Assembly: GCF_020252395.1 (NCBI RefSeq)
Contig: NZ_JADCDB010000010.1
Span: 1 to 64,000 of the forward strand
Direction of reading: 5' to 3'
Length of the DNA stretch: 64,000 nucleotides
DNA from: Aestuariivirga sp.
GTDB lineage: Bacteria; Pseudomonadota; Alphaproteobacteria; Rhizobiales; Aestuariivirgaceae
In this document: piece after piece, positions 43,623 through 51,822 of the stretch
Layout of the letters: each line of letters opens with the position of its first letter
Numbering within the stretch: position 1 is the first letter of the stretch
The notes under the pieces: model-generated
What the model saw: the letters and a program-made list of their open reading frames with translations, nothing else
What the model was told of the DNA's origin: nothing
Databases searched by the model: none
Translations under genes and position numbers: made by a program

Positions 43623-44981
43623 ATGAACAAGCCCGTGAACCTGGAAGGCGCTGCCAGCTGGGAACCCTCGCCCAATAATCTTGAGCCGTTCTGGATGGGC
43701 TTCACGCCCAACCGCGCCTTCAAGAAGCGCCCGCGCATGATCGCCCGGGCCAAGGACATGCATTATTACGACATGACCGGCCGCCCGATCCTCGACGGGT
43801 CCGCCGGCCTCTGGTGCTCCAACGCCGGCCACTGCCGCGCGCCGATCGTCAACGCCATTCAGAAGGCGGCCGCCGAGCTCGACTTCGCGCCGACCTTCCA
43901 GTTCGGCCACCCCAAGGTGTTCGAACTGGCCTCCAGGCTCGCCACCATGGCGCCGGGCGACCTGAACTATGCTTTTTTCTGCAACTCGGGTTCGGAGGCC
44001 GCCGACACGGCGCTCAAGATCGCGCTGGCCTATCACCGTGCCAATGGCGAGGCGAGCCGCACCCGCCTGATCGGCCGCGAGCGCGGCTATCACGGCGTGA
44101 ACTTTGGCGGCATTTCGGTGGGCGGCATGGTCGCCAACCGCAAGTGGTTCGGCGCGATGCTGGCCGGTGTCGACCACCTGCCGCATACCTATAACCGCAA
44201 GGAACAGGCCTTCACCAAGGGCGAGCCGGAGTGGGGCGTGCACCTCGCCGACGAGCTTGAGCGTCTCGTCGCGCTGCACGACGCCTCGACCATTGCCGCA
44301 GTGATTGTGGAGCCGATGGCAGGCTCGACCGGCGTGCTGCCGCCGCCCAAGGGCTACCTGAAGCGCCTGCGCGAGATCTGCACCAAGCACGGCATCCTGC
44401 TGATTTTCGACGAGGTCATCACCGGCTTCGGACGGCTGGGCCATGCCTTCGCGGCGGAGCGCTTTGGTGTCACCCCGGACATCCTGACCTTCGCCAAGGG
44501 CGTGACGTCGGGCACCGTGCCGATGGGCGGCTGCATGGTGCGCCAGGGCATCTACGACAAGTTCATGAACGGCCCGGACCATGTGATCGAGCTGTTCCAC
44601 GGCTATACCTATACCGGCCACCCGATGGCCGCTGCTGCCGGTGTCGCCACCATGGACCTCTATCGCGACGAGAAGCTGTTCGAGAATGCCCGGAAGCTCG
44701 AGAACGTCTGGGCGGATGCCGCCTTCACGCTCAAGGGCCATCCGATGGTGGAGGACATCCGCACGCTGGGCCTGGTCGCCGCCATCGACCTCAAGCCGGT
44801 CGAGGGTTCGCCGGGTCTTCGTGCCTACAAAGCCATGGAGAACGGCTTCCATGACGTGGGCATGCTGGTCCGTATCACGGCGGATACGATCGCACTCTCG
44901 CCGCCGCTGATCATCAACGAGAACCAGATCGACGAGATCTTCTCCGATAAGATGCCGAAGATCCTGGCCTCCGTGGCCTGA
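43623..44981 (+). CDS. Omega-amino acid:pyruvate (beta-alanine) transaminase, class III
   Basis: Cytosolic PLP transaminase of 452 residues. A GAGGAG site precedes the ATG. Family pieces: 'FWMGFTPNRAF', 'SAGLWCSNAGH', 'NSGSEAADTALKIALAYHR', 'GRERGYHGVNFGGISVGG', 'FDEVITGFGRLG' (PLP Asp) and 'TFAKGVTSGTVPMGG' (PLP Lys, about 287). The stretch 'VDHLPHT' and 'ELHDAS..AAV.VEP.AGS.GVL' follows Pseudomonas beta-alanine:pyruvate transaminase more closely than putrescine transaminase SpuC. It could convert beta-alanine from pyrimidine breakdown to malonate semialdehyde, or act on polyamine products. Strong promoter upstream and terminator downstream. Confidence 0.88.
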   Translation: MNKPVNLEGAASWEPSPNNLEPFWMGFTPNRAFKKRPRMIARAKDMHYYDMTGRPILDGSAGLWCSNAGHCRAPIVNAIQKAAAELDFAPTFQFGHPKVFELASRLATMAPGDLNYAFFCNSGSEAADTALKIALAYHRANGEASRTRLIGRERGYHGVNFGGISVGGMVANRKWFGAMLAGVDHLPHTYNRKEQAFTKGEPEWGVHLADELERLVALHDASTIAAVIVEPMAGSTGVLPPPKGYLKRLREICTKHGILLIFDEVITGFGRLGHAFAAERFGVTPDILTFAKGVTSGTVPMGGCMVRQGIYDKFMNGPDHVIELFHGYTYTGHPMAAAAGVATMDLYRDEKLFENARKLENVWADAAFTLKGHPMVEDIRTLGLVAAIDLKPVEGSPGLRAYKAMENGFHDVGMLVRITADTIALSPPLIINENQIDEIFSDKMPKILASVA

Positions 44982-45007
44982 TCGAAACGACTTTTACCGC
45001 AATTGCG

Positions 45008-45039
45008 AAGGCCAGAGGGCTGCTCCTCCGGCCTTTTTT
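45008..45039 (+). terminator. Rho-independent terminator after the transaminase
   Basis: aaggccagagg-gctgct-cctccggccttttttg: paired arms with a single A/C mismatch, then six T. It lies 27 bases after the transaminase stop and isolates the gene from the EAL-like gene downstream. Confidence 0.92.
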
Positions 45040-45082
45040 GCGTGGAACAGCGGAAAACGGGGCTTCCCGGAAGGGACGATTC

Positions 45083-46405
45083 ATGCGAATCTATAAGCAG
45101 TTGCCCGGAATCATGACCGAATCATCGCCGGGCGGGACACGTGACGGGGTAAGGGGTCGAGGCAGAATGTCACGCCACATGGCGCCGGTGATGTTGGGGC
45201 TCACCGCCTTTCCACTCGCTGCGATCGGCATCGCAGCCTACCTCGTCGGGTCCGCCGGGCCGCAGTCGATGGCCGTGGCGGGGGCCATCCTGCTTCTGTC
45301 TTGCTGCATCTTGCTAGCCGTCACGGTGGCGGTGGTGAAGCTGCAGCGCCATGACGAATGGCTCTGGTCGCAGCAGGATTCACTGCGCGAACTGGCCGCC
45401 AAGTCCGAGGATCTCGCAACACGTCTGGAAAGCGTGGAACAGGCGCACGCCGACACGGGGACGACCGCCCAGCTCGCCGCGGTGGCGCGTGACATGAAGA
45501 TGTTGCGCCGCGAGCTCCATGATTATGCCGGCGCCCAGCCGGCGTGGCGGCATTTTGGCCCGGAAGCCGAGCCTGCGGCCGCCGGCCCGCAGCCGCAATG
45601 GCGGCCTTATGGCGAGGTGGCCGAGCCTCCGGCCGCCGCCGCGCCGCCGCCCAAGCCGGCCAAGGCCGCGGGCCGAGAGGAGCTGACGCTGCTGCTCGAG
45701 CCGGTGGTGGAGCTGGCTTCGGGTTCGACCAGCCATTACCGCACCATGGTGGGCTTGACCGATTCCAGCGGCAAGCCGATCGGCCATGACGATCTCATCC
45801 TGAAGGCCGACCAGGGCGGCATGCGCCCCGCGCTCGACCTGCGTATGGTGAAGATGGTGGCCCCGGTGCTGCGCCGCCTGCGCAACCGCAATCCCGGGCT
45901 TCGCATCTTCGTGCCGGTGGGCAAGGAAACGCTTGGCGCGCCCCTGGAAGCGGCCAAGATCCTGGCGCTGCTGCAGAAGGATGGCGACGTGGCGCAAGGC
46001 ATCGTGTTCGAATTCGCCCAGCAGGATTTGGGGGCCCTTGACGCAGCGGGGATCGAGAACCTGGCGAAGCTCGCCCGCAACGGCGCCACGCTGGCGCTGC
46101 GCGAGGTCTATCTGGGCGGGCTGGACCTGACGGCACTGCGCCAGCTTGGCGTGCGCTTCCTGTCCTTCCCGCCGCATGCGGTGGATGCGGGCAACGGCCC
46201 CAATGCCGCCTGGGCCGATTTCGTCAAGCAGGCGAACGCCCGGCAGATTCAGGTGATCGTGGGCGGCGTGAAGACGCCCCAGCAGGCCGCCGCCGCAGGC
46301 CGCGCCGCGCGTTTCGGCCATGGCCCCTTCTTCGCTCCGCCGCGAAAGGTGAAGCCCGATGCCGGCATTGCGGCCCCGGCCGCGCGCACGGCCAACGCCG
46401 CCTGA
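45083..46405 (+). CDS. Membrane protein with degenerate EAL-like domain
   Basis: A 440-residue protein. ATG 45083 has GGAAGGGA upstream; ATG 45167 is possible. Two membrane segments (about 33-55 and 62-83), then a predicted coiled coil (about 90-140), a Pro/Ala-rich linker (about 155-195) and a C-terminal EAL-fold domain (about 198-410). The domain keeps the outline ('LLEPVVELASGSTSHYRTMVGL...LDLRMVKMVAPVLRRL') but lacks the EAL Glu ('MVGL'), the Asn-bearing strand ('IFVPVGKE') and the 'DDFG' motif ('LREVYLGG'), so it should not hydrolyse c-di-GMP. It may bind it or act as a scaffold. Confidence 0.75.
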   Translation: MRIYKQLPGIMTESSPGGTRDGVRGRGRMSRHMAPVMLGLTAFPLAAIGIAAYLVGSAGPQSMAVAGAILLLSCCILLAVTVAVVKLQRHDEWLWSQQDSLRELAAKSEDLATRLESVEQAHADTGTTAQLAAVARDMKMLRRELHDYAGAQPAWRHFGPEAEPAAAGPQPQWRPYGEVAEPPAAAAPPPKPAKAAGREELTLLLEPVVELASGSTSHYRTMVGLTDSSGKPIGHDDLILKADQGGMRPALDLRMVKMVAPVLRRLRNRNPGLRIFVPVGKETLGAPLEAAKILALLQKDGDVAQGIVFEFAQQDLGALDAAGIENLAKLARNGATLALREVYLGGLDLTALRQLGVRFLSFPPHAVDAGNGPNAAWADFVKQANARQIQVIVGGVKTPQQAAAAGRAARFGHGPFFAPPRKVKPDAGIAAPAARTANAA

Positions 46406-46421
46406 CGGCAGGCCGCCGGTC

Positions 46422-47249
46422 ATGCGGGAATTTTCCGACGCCTATCCCATATGGTTCTGCGACATCTGGGGCGTGGTGCACAATGGCGTGGCGCCTTTTC
46501 CCATCACGGTGGCGGCGCTGAAGCGGCACCGCGCCAGGGGCGGCGCCGTCATTCTCGTCACCAATTCGCCGCGCAGCAATCTGGGTGTGGAGAGGCAGCT
46601 CATCGAAATCGGCGTCGACCCTGCCTCGCACGACCGCATCGTAACCTCGGGCGATGTCACGCAGGTGCTGATGAAGCTGCATGGGGACCGGGGCGTTTAT
46701 CACGTGGGCGCCGCCCGCGACCTGTCGATCTACGAGGGCACAGGGGTGGCGCGCGTCGGCCTCGACGCGGCCGAGGCCGTGCTGTGCACGGGGCTGTTCG
46801 ACGATCTCAACGACAGGCTTGAGGATTACCAGCCGCTGCTCGATGACATGAAGCGGCGCGGCCTTGCCATGATCTGCGCCAACCCCGACAAGATCGTGAA
46901 GAAGGGCGACCGCATCCTCTATTGCGCGGGCAAACTCGCCGAGATGTACCAGGCGCGGGGCGGCGAGGTGCTGATGGCGGGCAAGCCCTTCGCGCCGATC
47001 TATGACCTCGCGCTGGCCGAGGCCCGGCGTATCACGGGCAAGGACATCGGCCGGGCCGAGATCCTGGCGATTGGCGACGGGCCGGAGACCGATATCCGCG
47101 GCGCTGCCGACTATGGCCTCGACGCGCTGCTTGTTGCAGAAGGGGTGACGGATGCGGGCGAGGGGCTGCATGTGGCGGAGGCGCGGGTGCTGAACGCCGT
47201 GCCGCACGCCCGCATCGTGGCCACCGTCCATGACCTGTCGTGGGTTTGA
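46422..47249 (+). CDS. HAD-superfamily subfamily IIA hydrolase (TIGR01459-like)
   Basis: A 275-residue HAD phosphatase of the NagD-like IIA branch. ATG 46422 is chosen. Motif I 'WFCDIWGVVHNG' (Asp nucleophile), motif II 'VILVTNSPRSN', motif III Lys in 'LMAGKPFAPIYDLALAEA', motif IV 'ILAIGDGPETDIRGAADYG'. The second acidic residue of motif I is replaced by Trp ('DIW'), as is usual for this alphaproteobacterial family. It sits just upstream of ribF, a conserved arrangement that suggests a flavin-related dephosphorylation; that role is inference. Confidence 0.87.
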   Translation: MREFSDAYPIWFCDIWGVVHNGVAPFPITVAALKRHRARGGAVILVTNSPRSNLGVERQLIEIGVDPASHDRIVTSGDVTQVLMKLHGDRGVYHVGAARDLSIYEGTGVARVGLDAAEAVLCTGLFDDLNDRLEDYQPLLDDMKRRGLAMICANPDKIVKKGDRILYCAGKLAEMYQARGGEVLMAGKPFAPIYDLALAEARRITGKDIGRAEILAIGDGPETDIRGAADYGLDALLVAEGVTDAGEGLHVAEARVLNAVPHARIVATVHDLSWV

Positions 47250-47261
47250 TAAGGGACCGGA

Positions 47262-48263
47262 ATGCAACTGATCGCGGGCCTGTCGCCGGTTCCTGAAGCC
47301 TGCCGCCGCGGCGTCGCCGCTGTCGGAAATTTCGACGGCGTGCACCGCGGCCACCAGACGCTGCTGGCGCAAGCGGCGGCGGAGGGCGCGCGGCTGGGCC
47401 TGCCCTGGGGTGTCGTCAGCTTCGAGCCGCATCCGAGGAGCTTTTTTAGGCCGGACGAGCCGGTGTTCCGGCTTACCCCGGGGCCGCTGAAAGCCCGGCT
47501 CGTTGCGGCGCTGGGCGCCTCCTTCCTGGCGGTGCTGGATTTCGACAGGGCGCTGTCGGAATTGCCGCCGGAGGACTTCGTGCGGCTGCACCTGGTGGAG
47601 CGGCTGGCGGTCAAGCATGTGGTGATGGGTTACGACTTCCACTTCGGCAAGGGCCGCAAGGGCAGCCCCGCCACCATGACGGAGCTGGGCGCGAAATTCG
47701 GTTTCGGCGTCACAATCGTCGAACAGGTGACGGACGAGGGCGGCCAGCATTCGCCCTTCTCGTCGAGCAACATCCGCCAGGCGTTGCGCCACGGCCATGT
47801 GGAAACGGCGGCGCGCGAGCTTGGCTATCGCTGGAGCGTGCTGGGCGAGGTGGTGAAGGGCGACCAGCGCGGGCGGACCATCGGATTTCCCACGCTGAAC
47901 ATTGTGCTCGACAAGGGGGCCGACCCCTATCGCGGCATCTATGCGGTCAGGGTGCGCGATGCGCAGACGCCCGCTGCCCCAGTGTGGCAGGGGGCAGGAT
48001 ATTTCGGCAACCGGCCGACCTTCGACACGGGGCGCACCTTCCTCGAAGTCTATCTCATCGGCTTCGAGGGCGATCTCTATGGCCGCCAGCTGTTCGTCGA
48101 GTTCATTGACCTCATTCGCGGCGACAAGCGCTTCGCGTCCATCGATGAACTGGTCACGCAGATGAAGATGGACTGCGATGCGGCGGTGAAGAGGCTCAGC
48201 GCGCCGGACGATGCCATGCTGGCCTTCCCGCTCGGGCGGCTGCAGGCGGAGGGAAAAATCTGA
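47262..48263 (+). CDS. ribF: Bifunctional riboflavin kinase / FAD synthetase
   Basis: Makes FMN from riboflavin and FAD from FMN. Of 333 residues, the N-terminal adenylyltransferase domain (about 1-165) shows 'AAVGNFDGVHRGHQTLL', 'FEPHPRSFFRPD' and 'HVVMGYDFHFGKGRKG', then 'FSSSNIRQALRHG'. The C-terminal kinase domain (about 185-320) has 'KGDQRGRTIGFPTLNI' and 'VYLIGFEGDLYGRQLFVEFIDLIRGDKRF'. Typical length and motifs. It follows the HAD gene by 12 bases. Many flavoenzymes in this window depend on its products. Confidence 0.96.
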   Translation: MQLIAGLSPVPEACRRGVAAVGNFDGVHRGHQTLLAQAAAEGARLGLPWGVVSFEPHPRSFFRPDEPVFRLTPGPLKARLVAALGASFLAVLDFDRALSELPPEDFVRLHLVERLAVKHVVMGYDFHFGKGRKGSPATMTELGAKFGFGVTIVEQVTDEGGQHSPFSSSNIRQALRHGHVETAARELGYRWSVLGEVVKGDQRGRTIGFPTLNIVLDKGADPYRGIYAVRVRDAQTPAAPVWQGAGYFGNRPTFDTGRTFLEVYLIGFEGDLYGRQLFVEFIDLIRGDKRFASIDELVTQMKMDCDAAVKRLSAPDDAMLAFPLGRLQAEGKI

Positions 48264-48326
48264 ACCCCCTTTGCTCGTCACACCGGCGCTCGCCGTCTGC
48301 CTCGGCCTGATCCCCGCATTGGGCCA

Positions 48327-48374
48327 GAGCATGATCCACGAAAGTGGAACCGCTTTTGCGATAAGATCATGCTC
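48327..48374. repeat. 48-bp palindromic intergenic element (GAGCATGATC arms)
   Basis: GAGCATGATC (48327-48336) and GATCATGCTC (48365-48374) are perfect 10-bp inverted arms around ccacgaaagtggaaccgcttttgcgataa, whose left part is itself a small hairpin (ccac-gaaa-gtgg). This matches the widespread Rhizobiales intergenic palindrome with GATCATGCTC ends. It lies between ribF and the end of a truncated minus-strand frame. Confidence 0.75.
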
Positions 48375-48377
48375 AAG

Positions 48378-48491
48378 CTATTGATCTGGCGCATGCTCCA
48401 TGGCCAGCATCATGCAGCCGCCGGAGGCCACGAAGGAGCCCATGGAAACGACCATGGCGAGAATGGCGCGGAGATTGCCGGAACGGGTCAT
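48378..48491 (-). pseudogene. Possible N-terminal remnant of a DMT/EamA-type transporter
   Basis: The minus-strand frame starting at ATG 48491 encodes 'MTRSGNLRAILAMVVSMGSF', then more hydrophobic sequence, and stops after 37 residues. The opening resembles the first helix of EamA/DMT transporters ('..LRAILAML.AM..F'), but the rest of the gene is missing. The frame ends 3 bases from the GATCATGCTC palindrome. It lies 28 bases after the DUF4170 gene in the same direction, so it could be the decayed third gene of that operon. A genuine small membrane peptide is the alternative. Confidence 0.4.
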
Positions 48492-48519
48492 TGGCCCAGC
48501 CTGCCGCCGGCCCCGCTCC

Positions 48520-48771
48520 TCAGTCCGCCTTCTGCGTGGACGGGTCGAGCAGGCGGTGCAGGTGGACGATGAAATAGCGCATCTGGGCGTTGTCCAGGGT
48601 CTCGCGCGCCTTGGCCAGCCAGGCCTGATGGGCCTCGGCATAATTGGGGTAGAAGCCCACCACGTCGAGCTTGTGGAGGTCCTTGAAGGTCACCGACTTC
48701 ACGTCGTCGAGCTCGCCCCCGAACACCAGGTGGAGAAGCTGCTGTCCGGGCTTGGGCGTGCTCTTCGTCAT
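48520..48771 (-). CDS. DUF4170-family small protein
   Basis: An 83-residue conserved alphaproteobacterial protein. ATG 48771 overlaps the cysQ stop, so it is translationally coupled. The pattern 'LLHLVFGGELDD', 'LDVVGFYPNYAEAHQAWLAKARETLDNAQMRYFIVHLHRLLDP' matches DUF4170, which resembles a small alpha/beta fold and has no known activity. It commonly follows cysQ-like genes as here. Confidence 0.8.
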   Translation of the reverse strand: MTKSTPKPGQQLLHLVFGGELDDVKSVTFKDLHKLDVVGFYPNYAEAHQAWLAKARETLDNAQMRYFIVHLHRLLDPSTQKAD

Positions 48772-49553
48772 GGGGTCCTCTGGCTGTTCAGGGCGTCGAT
48801 CAGCGCCGCATGGCGCTTCGCACCTGCAGCAACGAGGCCTTGCTGCCATGGCTGGGCGCGGTTGTAAATGTATCCTTCGCCGGATGTGCCGGAGACGCGG
48901 CCGCCCGCCTCAGCGACCAGCAATTCGCCCGCCGCCAGGTCCCAGTCATTGCGATTGCCGATGGAAACGGCCGCGGCGACGCGGCCCGCGGCGACATGGG
49001 CAAGCCGCAGCTGCAGGGGAAGCGCGCCAGAAGGGTCGGCCGAGATACCGAGATGGGCGAGGCCCGCCAAAGCCTTGCGGTTGCCGGCGATGCGGGCGCC
49101 TTCGAGCGCGGCCTGATCCCGCATCGACAGGCGGGCGCCGTTGAGGGTTGTGCCTTCGCCCAAGGCGGCGACGAAGAATTCGTCATGGCGCGGCGTGTAC
49201 ACGGCGGCGAGCACCGGGCGGCCGTTGACGGCCAAGGCCGCCGCCACACACCACTCCGCGCGGCCTTCGAGGAAGGCGCGGGTGCCGTCGATGGGGTCGA
49301 TGATCCACAGCCGGTCCCGCGCCATGCGGGCCCGGGGGTCGTCGGGCGTTTCTTCCGACAGCCAGCCGTCGCCTGGCCTTGCGGCGCGCAGGCGCCGCTC
49401 GAACAGCGCGTTGATGGCGAGGTCGCCCTCGGTGACATGGCTGCCGTCGGGCTTGGTCCAATGTTTCAAGTTTTTATTCCGACCAAGCGAGAGCCCGAGC
49501 TCACCCGCCTCGCGCACCACATCGGCGAGAAGCTCCGCGTCAGACACCGGCAA
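48768..49553 (-). CDS. cysQ: CysQ-like 3'(2'),5'-bisphosphate nucleotidase / inositol monophosphatase family
   Basis: A 261-residue Mg-dependent, Li-sensitive-type phosphatase. Metal motifs: 'GWLSEETPDD' (Glu pair, about 65-68), 'WIIDPIDGTRAFLEG' (about 83-97) and 'NDWDLAAGELLVAEAGGRVS' (about 205-224). This layout fits the IMPase superfamily; the CysQ branch dephosphorylates PAP from sulfate assimilation. IMPase/SuhB activity cannot be excluded. It overlaps the pmbA stop by 14 bases and DUF4170 by 4, making a pmbA-cysQ-DUF4170 operon. Confidence 0.85.
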   Translation of the reverse strand: MPVSDAELLADVVREAGELGLSLGRNKNLKHWTKPDGSHVTEGDLAINALFERRLRAARPGDGWLSEETPDDPRARMARDRLWIIDPIDGTRAFLEGRAEWCVAAALAVNGRPVLAAVYTPRHDEFFVAALGEGTTLNGARLSMRDQAALEGARIAGNRKALAGLAHLGISADPSGALPLQLRLAHVAAGRVAAAVSIGNRNDWDLAAGELLVAEAGGRVSGTSGEGYIYNRAQPWQQGLVAAGAKRHAALIDALNSQRTP

Positions 49554-50862
49554 TGGTGAGGCCTTCGACCAGGCAGTTGGGGGCGGACACCGGGGAGCGG
49601 AATTCGAGGTTGGAAGCCGGGCGGACGGTCTTGAACATGTCCTTCAGGTTTCCGGCGATGGTGATCTCGCTCACCGCAAAGGTCAGCTCGCCGTTTTCGA
49701 TCCAGAAGCCGGACGCGCCGCGGCTGTAGTCGCCCGTCACGTTGTTGATCGAGGCGCCGATGAGCTCGGTGACATAGAGGCCCTGCTTCAGCGACTTGAT
49801 CTGCTCCTCCGGCGTTTCCGCGCCGGCGGGCAGGAAGACATTGGACGTGGACGGCCCGCCGCGCGAGCCCTGGCCGGTGGGCGGAAGGCCCAGCTGGCGC
49901 GCCGAGCGCAGGTCGAGGAACCAACCCGTGAGCACGCCATCCTCGATGAGGTTGCGGCGGTGGCAGGCAAGGCCCTCGCCGTCGAAGGGGCGCGAGCCGT
50001 GGCCGCGCAGCATATGCGGGTCCTCGGTGATGGTGATGTGCGACCCGAAAATCTGCTGGCCCAGCGCATCCTTGAGGAAGGACGTGCCGCGCGCGATGGC
50101 GGCGCCATTGATGGCGCCAAGCAAATGGCCGATGAGGCCCGAGGCGACGCGGCGGTCATAGATCACCGGCACGGATTGCGACTTCACTTTGCGCGGGTTG
50201 AGGCGTTCGACCGCCCGCCCGCCCGCGCTGCGGCCGATCACCTCCGGATCGCGCAGATCGGCGAAGTGGATGGCAGAGGAATAATCATAGTCGCGCTGCA
50301 TGCCGAGGCCCTCGCCGGCAATCGCCGACATGGAAACACTCACGCCGGTGCGCGTGTAGCCTTGCGCGAAGCCGTTGGAGATGACGATGCCCACCGAGGT
50401 CTCGGAGCGCGAGGCGCCAGCGCCTGAGGATTTGGTGACGCCCTTGACGGCCAGCCCCGCCGACTCGGCGCGTTTCGCCAGCTCTTCGAGCTTCGCGGGA
50501 TCGGGCAGGTCATTGGCGGCGAGGTCGAGTTCGGGGATGTCGGTGGCGAGCTGGCCAGGGTCCGCGATGCCGGCATAGGGATCGGGCGGAGCGAGCTTCG
50601 CCATGCGCAGCGCATTTTCAGCCAGGCGGTGGATCGCCTCCCTCGTCAGCACGCTGCCCGAGATCGATGAGGAGGATTTTCCGGCAAAGACTTTGAGCGA
50701 AATGTCGCGTGCCTCCGCCTGCTCCAGCTTCTCGATCTTGCCGTCGAGCACGGAGATTTCGGTGGAGCGGCCGTCGGCGGCCGCGGCGTGCGCGGCATCG
50801 GCGCCGAGTTTGCGGGCGTGGGCCACGGCCTCGCCGGCCAGGGCAATGAGATCGTCAATCAT
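49540..50862 (-). CDS. pmbA: PmbA/TldE subunit of the TldD/E metalloprotease
   Basis: A 440-residue TldE-type protein lacking a zinc motif, as expected for this subunit. Landmarks: 'GRSTEISVLDGKIEKLEQAEARDISLKVF', 'GIVISNGFAQGYTRTGVSVSMSAIAGEG', 'VIYDRRVASGLIGHLLGAINGAAIARGTSFL' and the C-terminal 'TGDYSRGASGFWIENGELTFAVSEITIAGNL'. It forms a heterodimer with TldD, encoded 6.4 kb away at 57309, to degrade or trim peptides inside its cavity. At 440 residues it has the family length. Confidence 0.93.
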   Translation of the reverse strand: MIDDLIALAGEAVAHARKLGADAAHAAAADGRSTEISVLDGKIEKLEQAEARDISLKVFAGKSSSSISGSVLTREAIHRLAENALRMAKLAPPDPYAGIADPGQLATDIPELDLAANDLPDPAKLEELAKRAESAGLAVKGVTKSSGAGASRSETSVGIVISNGFAQGYTRTGVSVSMSAIAGEGLGMQRDYDYSSAIHFADLRDPEVIGRSAGGRAVERLNPRKVKSQSVPVIYDRRVASGLIGHLLGAINGAAIARGTSFLKDALGQQIFGSHITITEDPHMLRGHGSRPFDGEGLACHRRNLIEDGVLTGWFLDLRSARQLGLPPTGQGSRGGPSTSNVFLPAGAETPEEQIKSLKQGLYVTELIGASINNVTGDYSRGASGFWIENGELTFAVSEITIAGNLKDMFKTVRPASNLEFRSPVSAPNCLVEGLTIAGV

Positions 50863-51797
50863 GTGAGGAGCGAATCCAGAAGAAAGCCGGAGGTGATGAT
50901 GAGGCCGAATATGCGGTTCGAGCGGAATAGTTCAAGGCAGCGCGCGCCATTGTCAGGCTCAAAACGGGCGAGCTGCCAGGCCGCCTGCAGCGCAGCGGCG
51001 GCCACGCCAATATGGGCGATGAGGCCGGCGCCCGCCACCCAGGCCGCGGCGTCGATCAGGACAATGGCCAGCGTGAAGAACAGGGCAAGCCACCGGATCG
51101 ACTTGTCGCCGAACTTGAGCGCCGTGGATTTCACGCCGATCAGCGCATCGTCCTCCTTGTCCTGGTGGGCATAGATCGTGTCATAGGCCAGCGTCCAGCT
51201 GATGCCGCCGGCATAGAGGAGGAGGGGCGCCAGCGACAGCGACCCGTGAGTCGCCGCCCAGCCCACCAGTGCCCCCCAGTTGAAGGCCAGCCCCAGCACC
51301 GCCTGCGGCCAGTAGGTGATGCGCTTCATGAAGGGGTAGACCGCGACAATGAGAAGCGAGGCCGCCCCCGTGGCCACGGTGAACCCGTTGAACTGTAGCA
51401 GCACGGCAAGGCCCAGGAGGCAGAGCAGCACGAGAAAAGCCAGCGCCTGCGTTACACTCACCTGGCCTGCCGGGATGGGCCGCAATCTGGTGCGCTCCAC
51501 GCGGCCGTCGAAGTTGCGGTCGGCGATGTCGTTCAGGGTGCAGCCCGCGCCGCGCATGATGATGGCGCCGATCAGGAAGAGCGCGGCATACCAGAGGTTC
51601 GGCACGCCGCCGCCCTGGGCGATTTGCCCGAGCGTCAGGCCCCACCAGCAGGGGAGCAGCAAGAGCCACCAGCCGATGGGCCGTTCGAGCCGCATCAGCC
51701 GGGCATAGGGCCTGAGCGCACCGGGCAACAGGCGGTCGGCCCAATGGTCCGGCAGCGCGTCCGCAATGCGGGGTTCGGGGTGGCTGGTCTCGCTCAT
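50859..51797 (-). CDS. ubiA: 4-hydroxybenzoate polyprenyltransferase
   Basis: Membrane prenyltransferase of ubiquinone synthesis, joining the polyprenyl tail to 4-hydroxybenzoate. ATG 51797 is chosen over 51833 because 51833 would overlap rsmE heavily. Of 312 residues, the first Asp-rich motif is 'NDIADRNFDGRVERTRLRP' (about 103-121) and the second 'AYDTIYAHQDKEDDALIGVKSTA' (about 225-247), within eight or nine membrane segments. The stop overlaps the pmbA start by 4 bases. Confidence 0.94.
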   Translation of the reverse strand: MSETSHPEPRIADALPDHWADRLLPGALRPYARLMRLERPIGWWLLLLPCWWGLTLGQIAQGGGVPNLWYAALFLIGAIIMRGAGCTLNDIADRNFDGRVERTRLRPIPAGQVSVTQALAFLVLLCLLGLAVLLQFNGFTVATGAASLLIVAVYPFMKRITYWPQAVLGLAFNWGALVGWAATHGSLSLAPLLLYAGGISWTLAYDTIYAHQDKEDDALIGVKSTALKFGDKSIRWLALFFTLAIVLIDAAAWVAGAGLIAHIGVAAAALQAAWQLARFEPDNGARCLELFRSNRIFGLIITSGFLLDSLLT

Positions 51798-51822
51798 GGC
51801 GGCGGTGTACACCGGGACCCTC

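Noticed and set aside
46224-48332. 702-residue minus-strand ORF
   Set aside because: It is antisense to the HAD and ribF genes, both with clear motifs; its His/Arg-rich composition is typical of a shadow frame in GC-rich DNA.
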